Below, in pieces: positions 7,989 through 12,946 of a stretch of DNA of 12,946 bases. A model generated the notes under the pieces. The model made no database searches and was not told the DNA's origin. It saw nothing but the letters and a program-made list of their open reading frames with translations. Location: positions 1 through 12,946 of the forward strand of contig CAWUIK010000084.1 of the NCBI GenBank assembly GCA_963922585.1. The letters are read 5' to 3'. Numbering within the stretch: position 1 is the stretch's first letter; each line of letters starts with the position of its first letter. The DNA is from Parvicella sp963922585. GTDB taxonomy: Bacteria; Bacteroidota; Bacteroidia; Flavobacteriales_D; Parvicellaceae. Made by a program: the position numbers and the translations under genes.

Positions 7989-8507
7989 ATGAAAACAAAA
8001 CATATAATACTTTTTATCACTTTCATCTTTTGTAATTTCTTCATTGCACAAACATTACAAATTGACTCTGAAAAAGCAATTGTAAATTATCATTTTGTAA
8101 AAGAAAAGGTAGAGGGCACTGTTTCTGGAATGAAAGCAAACATAACATTCAACACGAATGATTTGTCAAAATCTAAAATAGAAGGAACTGTAGATGTAAG
8201 CACTTTAACTTCTGGGAATGGATTGAGAGACAAACATTTGAAAAGTAAAAGTTATTTCGATGCTGACCAATACCCTACCCTAAAATTTGTAAGCGAAGAA
8301 ATCAAAAAAAACGATGAAGGATTCCTCATGACAGGATATATTACCCTAAAAGACCAAAGAAAAAAAGTGACTATTCAATTCACTTATGAAAACAATGTTT
8401 TTACTGGAAAAAGTGAAATTTACACCAACGATTTTGATTTTTTTAATAAGAAAAAAAGGGAAGAAAGCCTTGTTTTACTTACCTTTATTGTACCTTTAAT
8501 GGATTAA
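7989..8507 (+). CDS. YceI family protein, exported
   Basis: A 172-residue protein with a signal peptide (MKTKHIILFITFIFCNFFIA, cleavage near AQ). The mature part follows the YceI-like lipocalin-type barrel: IDSEKAIVNYHFVKEKVEGTVSG at the N-terminus, the central SKSKIEGTVDVSTLTSGNGLRDKHLKS block with YFDADQYPTLKFVSEEI, then the ITLKDQRKKVTIQFTY strand pair. YceI proteins are periplasmic or secreted binders of isoprenoid-type lipids. The family's usual HLKSxDFFDxxxYPxxxF motif is visible here as HLKSKSYFDADQYPTLKF. The C-terminus (LLTFIVPLMD) is shorter and more hydrophobic than in many homologues. It is the first of three closely spaced exported-protein genes; the next begins 11 bases after its stop. 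Confidence 0.92.
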   Translation: MKTKHIILFITFIFCNFFIAQTLQIDSEKAIVNYHFVKEKVEGTVSGMKANITFNTNDLSKSKIEGTVDVSTLTSGNGLRDKHLKSKSYFDADQYPTLKFVSEEIKKNDEGFLMTGYITLKDQRKKVTIQFTYENNVFTGKSEIYTNDFDFFNKKKREESLVLLTFIVPLMD

Positions 8508-8518
8508 ATAATAATTAT

Positions 8519-9796
8519 TTGGTCAAATTTATTACATATCTTCTCCTATGTAGCTTGATTCTTAGTTGTAAGAAAAAAGATACTACGCTTCCTAATGCAA
8601 TTATTGACAAACCCTTTGCTATGACTCATTATTTTTATGATGATATTGTGACCGTGAATGGAACTGTAACAGACGAAACGGGATTGAAAAGCGTAAAAAT
8701 TGAATTAATATATCCTGATTCTAGACCAACAGGATTTTCTTATGAATTAAGTGTTTCTGGATTATCAGATGATTTCACCAAATCTTTCAGTTTGGATGAT
8801 AAGCATTTACCTTCAGGAAATTACTACATCAAAGTTGCCGCAATTGACTTAGCAGGCAATAGAAAATCTGCATTCGCAGAAGTTACCTATACTGAATTGC
8901 CTTTGGCATTAGAGGACATATTTTTAGTGACCAAAAATGGAAACACCAACTATGATTTATTCCGAATTGATAGCACCAATAATTCTCAATTTGTTAGAAA
9001 TTTTCAAGGTAATTTTCAAGATATGCTCGCCAATTCATATTGGGGTCAGTTGCTCTTTTCGGGAGGTTCTACTGGAAACCTTATCAATTATATCCCCTAT
9101 ATTGACGATGTAAATTTCGAAAAATCTCCGCAACCTACTTCAATGCCTTTTTTTGGAAAATTAAAGCAAGTCCAGTCAGACAAAAGAATGTATGTTTCTA
9201 GAGGTAACAATTCTGTGATTTCTTACGACAAAAATGGGCTTGTTCAGAATACTGTTCTTTTTCCTTCAATTTACCAGCCAGATGATATTGAAGAAAATGG
9301 AGACTTTTTATTGATTGAAGAAAAATCTCCAGCGCAAAACAATTTGAATGTTTATTTCAGAAGTACACATTCATTAAAGCATCAATTTCAAGTACAAGGT
9401 GATGTTGTGAAGATTTTACCTAGAAATAACAATGAAGTTTTTTTGATTGTGGGCGAAGGAAATTCCTTTCATCTTTATGTATATTATGTGAATGACAATT
9501 ATACTTACGAACCAAGTACTATCAATTCGGGGGTTGTATATGACGCTTGTTTGGTGAATGAAAATGAAATATTTATCTGTCATAGTACTGGAATTTTGAA
9601 ATATACTGCCAACAACAATTCTATGGGACCCATCAGTAGTTATGTAGGAGAGCAAATTGAATATGACCAACTCTTCGACAGAATTGTATTAAAAAATCAA
9701 AATGAAATTACATTTTTTAATCGATTTGGTAATCAAGGAACTAGTTATATTCATAATGACCTTATTGACAAATTTGTTTTGTTTTACAATAAATAA
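8519..9796 (+). CDS. Lipoprotein with Ig-like domain and a propeller-like repeat region
   Basis: The start is TTG at 8519. It is the only start that keeps the lipoprotein signal (FITYLLLCSLILSC, lipidated Cys17, then KKKD); the first in-frame ATG would begin after it. Residues ~25-125 form an Ig-like domain (IVTVNGTVTDETGLKSVKIE, GNYYIKVAAIDLAGN), similar to the short Ig-type domains of Bacteroidota lipoproteins. Residues ~134-425 show about seven repeats of a short hydrophobic strand, a polar turn and a second strand: IFLVTKNGNTNYDLFRI, QLLFSGGSTGNLINYI, RMYVSRGNNSVISYD, FLLIEEKSPAQNNLNVYF, VFLIVGEGNSFHLYVYY, IFICHSTGILKY, IVLKNQNEITFF. This suggests a seven-bladed beta-propeller. It lies 11 bases after the yceI-like gene and 32 before the next gene. 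Such architectures usually bind ligands or proteins at the surface; no catalytic site is evident. Confidence 0.8.
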   Translation: MVKFITYLLLCSLILSCKKKDTTLPNAIIDKPFAMTHYFYDDIVTVNGTVTDETGLKSVKIELIYPDSRPTGFSYELSVSGLSDDFTKSFSLDDKHLPSGNYYIKVAAIDLAGNRKSAFAEVTYTELPLALEDIFLVTKNGNTNYDLFRIDSTNNSQFVRNFQGNFQDMLANSYWGQLLFSGGSTGNLINYIPYIDDVNFEKSPQPTSMPFFGKLKQVQSDKRMYVSRGNNSVISYDKNGLVQNTVLFPSIYQPDDIEENGDFLLIEEKSPAQNNLNVYFRSTHSLKHQFQVQGDVVKILPRNNNEVFLIVGEGNSFHLYVYYVNDNYTYEPSTINSGVVYDACLVNENEIFICHSTGILKYTANNNSMGPISSYVGEQIEYDQLFDRIVLKNQNEITFFNRFGNQGTSYIHNDLIDKFVLFYNK

Positions 9797-9828
9797 TTTT
9801 GTTTATTTGTTCGCTCAAAAATGAATTT

Positions 9829-10383
9829 ATGAAACTAATTTTAAAATCAGTTGCGGTCATTTTGATGGCTTTGTTAATTACAAATTGTGGTGGATCTCCC
9901 TCAGACGAAGAAAAGAAAGTAACCATAGATAGAATTCTGGAGGAATTTAATGATTGTGTAGTTGAAGCAGAAAGCAATCAAGAATGTAAACAATTTGTGG
10001 CAAGAGCTATTTGTGAATATAATGGTATCAAAGACTTTGTTCACAACGGAAGATATGTTGATTATCATGAGATTTACGAAATAGTTTCGGAAGAAGGAGA
10101 CTGGGACTTTTTGGGTTTTGCTACCGACTTAGAAGTGATGAAAGAAGCTCAAAAACTAGCCAATGAAGATATTCCTGTGATTGCTATCAACACAGAAGAT
10201 AAGCATAAATTCACTGTACTTATAATTAAAGGCGAACTTTCTAAATCTTCCAAGTGGGGAGGTGAAGTACCTATGTGTGCTGCTTTTTTCCCAACAAGTA
10301 GCAAAATGGAATCTTTTATCAATAAATCTGTAAACTATGCATGGAGCAAGCCTAGTGGTGTTGCTTTTTATGCAAGACAGTAA
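9829..10383 (+). CDS. Small lipoprotein, possible CHAP/NlpC-P60-like cysteine amidase
   Basis: ATG 9829 is chosen over an in-frame TTG at 9799 because it gives a standard lipoprotein signal (MKLILKSVAVILMALLITNC, Cys20) followed by GGSPSDEEKK, whose acidic run may favour surface export. In the mature part, ECKQFVARAICEYNG (52-66) resembles the nucleophile helix of CHAP/NlpC-P60 enzymes (C-x-x-F-V-x-x-h), making Cys53 the candidate nucleophile. KHKFTVLIIKGEL (125-137), with His126 at the head of a strand, resembles the catalytic His strand. The protein ends in a strand-like GVAFYARQ. These enzymes cut or transfer amide bonds in peptidoglycan; bacterial toxins of this fold also exist. The match is by eye and the His is not in the usual Gly-His context. 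It is the third gene of the YceI run and converges with the transporter gene 9 bases away. Confidence 0.6.
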   Translation: MKLILKSVAVILMALLITNCGGSPSDEEKKVTIDRILEEFNDCVVEAESNQECKQFVARAICEYNGIKDFVHNGRYVDYHEIYEIVSEEGDWDFLGFATDLEVMKEAQKLANEDIPVIAINTEDKHKFTVLIIKGELSKSSKWGGEVPMCAAFFPTSSKMESFINKSVNYAWSKPSGVAFYARQ

Positions 10384-10392
10384 CCTACTCGA

Positions 10393-12633
10393 TTATTTTT
10401 TTTGTTTTTGATGTAATAACATCAAAAGCATTGGCAAAAAAATCAAATCACAAATCATTGCTACCAATAATGTGATGATAATAATGAGCGCATTCGTTGT
10501 GTTGAATGAAAATGAAGAGAAAAACAATGCACAAAAACTCAAAGACAATATGATTGATGTGGAAATTACAGGAAATGAAATCTGATTTACATTTTCCAAA
10601 ATATCTTTGTCACTCACACCATTTTGCTGAGATTTGAGTCTTCCCAAGAAATAAATCGTATCATCGAGTGCTATTCCAAAACTTATGCTTAGCATCATTG
10701 CTATGGCAGGTGTGATATGTAAGTCTAAAAGAAACAATACAGATACACTTACAAATACTGGAAGCAAGTTAATCAACCAAGCAATAAAACTAATTCCAAA
10801 AGATTTAAATGTAAATCCCATAATGATACTGATAATGCCAATACTTATGAAAATACCATATATGATAGTTGTGCTAATATTTTGTGTGCTTTCATCTCTA
10901 GAAATTCCATCACCCATTATTTCATATTCCATATTTGTATTTGAAAATTTTTGATTCAAATAAACATGTATTTCATTCAACTGAACCATTCCAAAACTTG
11001 AAAAGATTTCTGGACCAAACAATTGTATTTTTACTGCATTATTTTTAGGGTCATATACTTGAAAAATGATATTGGAATCTATATTATCTCGAATTCTTTG
11101 TTTTCCCAAGGAAATTAGCGATGTATCTTCAGGAATTTTGTAAAATTCATTTTTTCCTTTATTGATGGTTCTGTTATAATTCTTTATGAAACTATTATAA
11201 CTAGAAGCATAATTAAACCCAAACTTTTGAAGTAAATCTTTTTCTATGGTTTCCAACAAAATAATATTCTCATTACTTAAAACTGGGTTTTCTTTATCTT
11301 TAATGATCAATTCAACATTTCTTGTACCTTGAAAATCCCGGTTAAAAGATTGATATGCTTCATATAGTTCAGTATCCTTATCCAAATCGTCATAGATGAT
11401 GTAATCTATATTCCAAAAGGAAAAAGTAGTAATCGTTGCTAAAGTGAAAAGCGAGACAAAAAAAATCAAAAGTTGTTTCTTTTTTTGAACCAAAAGTGAA
11501 TGAACACGCAATTGAATAGATTTCATGTTAAACAATTGAATGTTTTTAAGAGGAATATATTGAAGTAAAATTGGTGAAATATACCATGCAGAAAACAAGG
11601 CGAATGCAATACTTAAAATTGCAATCAAACCAAAATCTACAATGGTTTTCACATCATTAAATAGGAATATAGAAAAACCTATTGCGGTGGTTAATGAGGT
11701 CATAATAAGCGCATATTTGATACTCTTTAATAAAAATTTGATGCGTTTAGCAACGTCTTCCTCATGTTCGTTTTCTTTGTAAATGTGCAAAATGTGATTT
11801 AAATCCGTTACAGAGAGAATAGCAATTAATGTAGGAATCACTGCTGTCATGATATTGAACTCTACATCCAAAATTTTGATAAAAATAATAGCAGCATTGA
11901 CATTCAAAACTACCATAAAACCTATAAACAAAACAACATAAAAAGACTTAAAAAAAATCCAGAAAACCAAAATAATAATCACAAAACCAAATGCTGCTAG
12001 TCTGAAAATATCTTTCTCTACTCTTGATTTTATCTCATTGTCAAAAACAGTATTTCCAATTACACTAGCGTCTATAAAGCCATAAAAATGCGCAATGTTT
12101 TCAAATTCTTCAATTTTTTCTTGAGAAAATTGAAAATCGGATTTCATCGCAATAAAAACATTGCTCTTGTTCCATTTCTTATTTATAAAAACTGGCGTAA
12201 TATCCTCAAATTCATTGATGTAATCTACATCTTCATTCGAAAGACTGTCATTATTCAAATTTACCAAAGGTTTGCTGTAAATTCCAGTCCCAACTTTCTT
12301 TGGAATTTTTATAGATGTAATTGAAAATGTGCTATCTACAAAATCTAATTTCGAAAGAGAATCAGTTAAAGATTTTAGGTTTTTAAGTCTTTCAAAATTT
12401 TGTAAATAATTTTTCTCATCTGAAAAAAGATGCAAAATGAGTATTTCATTGGTTGTTGAAAAATCAAATGTTTCGTGAGGGTCTTTATTTTCTTTAGAAT
12501 ACTTTTGTTTAAAAAGTTGTTTTATATCATTTTGAATCGGAATTTGAGGGAGAAAGTAAGAACCTATAATTACAATAGCCAAACTGAAGACAAACAGAAT
12601 GAATTTTGAATATTTTTTTGATGTCTTTAGCAT
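10393..12633 (-). CDS. RND superfamily (MMPL-type) transporter
   Basis: A 746-residue membrane protein with the RND duplication. One membrane helix (~11-28) is followed by a large periplasmic loop (~30-205), then five helices (~211-354). A seventh helix (~387-405) precedes a second periplasmic loop (~408-583), followed by five more helices (~586-740). Acidic residues in the fourth helix of each half, Asp277 (SVTDLNHILH) and Asp657-Asp658 (GIALDDTIYFLGR), fit the proton-relay positions of RND pumps. Length and motifs fit the MMPL/predicted-exporter branch rather than the ~1000-residue AcrB branch. Members export lipids or hopanoid-like hydrophobes from the inner membrane, often without an adaptor. 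No adaptor or outer-membrane factor gene lies within view. The start is the only in-frame ATG giving a basic n-region before the first helix. Substrate unknown. Confidence 0.9.
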   Translation of the reverse strand: MLKTSKKYSKFILFVFSLAIVIIGSYFLPQIPIQNDIKQLFKQKYSKENKDPHETFDFSTTNEILILHLFSDEKNYLQNFERLKNLKSLTDSLSKLDFVDSTFSITSIKIPKKVGTGIYSKPLVNLNNDSLSNEDVDYINEFEDITPVFINKKWNKSNVFIAMKSDFQFSQEKIEEFENIAHFYGFIDASVIGNTVFDNEIKSRVEKDIFRLAAFGFVIIILVFWIFFKSFYVVLFIGFMVVLNVNAAIIFIKILDVEFNIMTAVIPTLIAILSVTDLNHILHIYKENEHEEDVAKRIKFLLKSIKYALIMTSLTTAIGFSIFLFNDVKTIVDFGLIAILSIAFALFSAWYISPILLQYIPLKNIQLFNMKSIQLRVHSLLVQKKKQLLIFFVSLFTLATITTFSFWNIDYIIYDDLDKDTELYEAYQSFNRDFQGTRNVELIIKDKENPVLSNENIILLETIEKDLLQKFGFNYASSYNSFIKNYNRTINKGKNEFYKIPEDTSLISLGKQRIRDNIDSNIIFQVYDPKNNAVKIQLFGPEIFSSFGMVQLNEIHVYLNQKFSNTNMEYEIMGDGISRDESTQNISTTIIYGIFISIGIISIIMGFTFKSFGISFIAWLINLLPVFVSVSVLFLLDLHITPAIAMMLSISFGIALDDTIYFLGRLKSQQNGVSDKDILENVNQISFPVISTSIILSLSFCALFFSSFSFNTTNALIIIITLLVAMICDLIFLPMLLMLLHQKQKK

Positions 12634-12701
12634 AAATATTATAGATGTATATCAAACAAATAAAGCGCAAATTAGTTTAAACAAAAAGATTTTCATTAAA
12701 G

Positions 12702-12732
12702 ATATCTCCTCCGCAGCTGCGGAGGTCGATAT
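12702..12732. repeat. 18-base perfect GC-rich palindrome with short outer arms
   Basis: CCTCCGCAGCTGCGGAGG at 12708-12725 is its own reverse complement. It is flanked by ATATC (12702-12706) and GATAT (12728-12732), which also pair with small internal loops. The 14 G/C of 18 stand out sharply in an AT-rich region. It could be a hairpin, a dimeric protein-binding site, or one copy of a dispersed palindromic repeat. Confidence 0.85.
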
Positions 12733-12792
12733 GACTAGTCAACATCTTATTAATTTAACAATTAACAATTATTTCATACTTTCTGATTTCAT

Positions 12793-12946
12793 ATCTCCCA
12801 TCTTTCATCAATCGAAGCAATAGCGAAGATTGAAACCATCTCCCATCTTTCATCAATCGAAGCAATAGCGAAGATTGAAACCATCTCTCCCATCTTACAT
12901 CAATCGAAGCAATAGCGAAGATTGAAACTATCTCCCATCTTTCATC
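12793..12946. repeat. Tandem repeat, 45-47 bp unit, three full copies and a partial fourth
   Basis: Copies start at 12793, 12838, 12883 and 12930 (units 45, 45 and 47; the last is cut by the window edge). Each full copy has an identical 31-base core (12806-12836, 12851-12881, 12898-12928), from CATCAATCGAAGC to GAAGATTGAAAC. The cores are separated by a pyrimidine-rich linker of 14 or 16 bases that varies slightly. Inside the core, CGAAG occurs twice around CAATAG. TTTCA-TC-AATC can pair with GATTGAAA, giving a bulged 8-9 bp stem. The core ends in ATTGAAAC like many CRISPR repeats, but the linkers are too short and too alike to be spacers. Confidence 0.9.

Larger units (their letters stand above)
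12634..12946. other. Non-coding repeat-bearing tail of the window
   Basis: No convincing gene is seen in these 313 bases. They probably hold the promoter of the minus-strand transporter gene, although I found no good TAnnTTTG match. They also carry a GC-rich palindrome and the start of a tandem repeat tract. The unit length changes from 45 to 47, which would break any reading frame, so the tract is unlikely to encode a repeat protein. Confidence 0.7.

Noticed and set aside
9799..9828. TTG start for the amidase-like lipoprotein
   Set aside because: It adds ten residues before an otherwise standard signal peptide that begins with ATG at 9829.
12721..12823. Short gene starting at ATG 12731 behind a GGAGG that looks like a Shine-Dalgarno site
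   Set aside because: The GGAGG is simply the right arm of the palindrome, Bacteroidota rarely rely on such sites, and the 30-residue product is low complexity and ends inside the repeat tract.
12793..12946. CRISPR array
   Set aside because: The intervals between cores are only 14-16 bases and nearly identical, so they are not spacers; no cas gene is in view.

Overview
The window reads as a chromosomal segment of an AT-rich member of the Bacteroidota, most likely order Flavobacteriales. The evidence is low GC, promoters matching the Bacteroidota -7 consensus TAnnTTTG, a DUF4294 protein, a YkuD_2-type L,D-transpeptidase, several short-signal lipoproteins and a tRNA without an encoded CCA end. 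No phage, plasmid, transposase or defence gene was seen.

Layout. Positions 1-2338 (+) carry the 3' part of an MscS-type mechanosensitive channel gene, a CorA-type divalent-cation channel gene overlapping it by 11 bases, and a small lipoprotein gene. tRNA-Pro(GGG) follows on the minus strand (2351-2423). A nitroreductase-family gene (+, 2566-3345) is divergent from the tRNA; an exact -7 element is present for each. It converges with a secreted L,D-transpeptidase-like gene (-, 3360-4115). A predicted outer-membrane beta-barrel gene (+, 4286-5050) overlaps tail to tail with a 692-residue secreted protein gene (-, 5047-7125). That protein appears to have two beta-sandwich domains and a divergent VWA-like end. 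Just upstream of it on the same strand is a DUF4294 gene (-, 7163-7834). A plus-strand run of three exported proteins follows: YceI family (7989-8507), an Ig-plus-propeller-like lipoprotein that uses a TTG start (8519-9796), and a small lipoprotein resembling CHAP/NlpC-type cysteine amidases (9829-10383). A 746-residue RND/MMPL-type transporter gene (-, 10393-12633) converges on them.

The last 313 bases hold no convincing gene. They contain an 18-base perfect GC-rich palindrome and a 45-47 bp tandem repeat that runs off the window end.

Taken together this is mostly a cell-envelope neighbourhood: ion and osmotic channels, peptidoglycan-active enzymes, outer-membrane and surface lipoproteins, and a probable lipid or hydrophobe exporter. 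I do not see a clear dedicated new system. The least explained items are the 692-residue protein with its DUF4294 partner, the CHAP-like lipoprotein next to the propeller lipoprotein, and the terminal repeat island.
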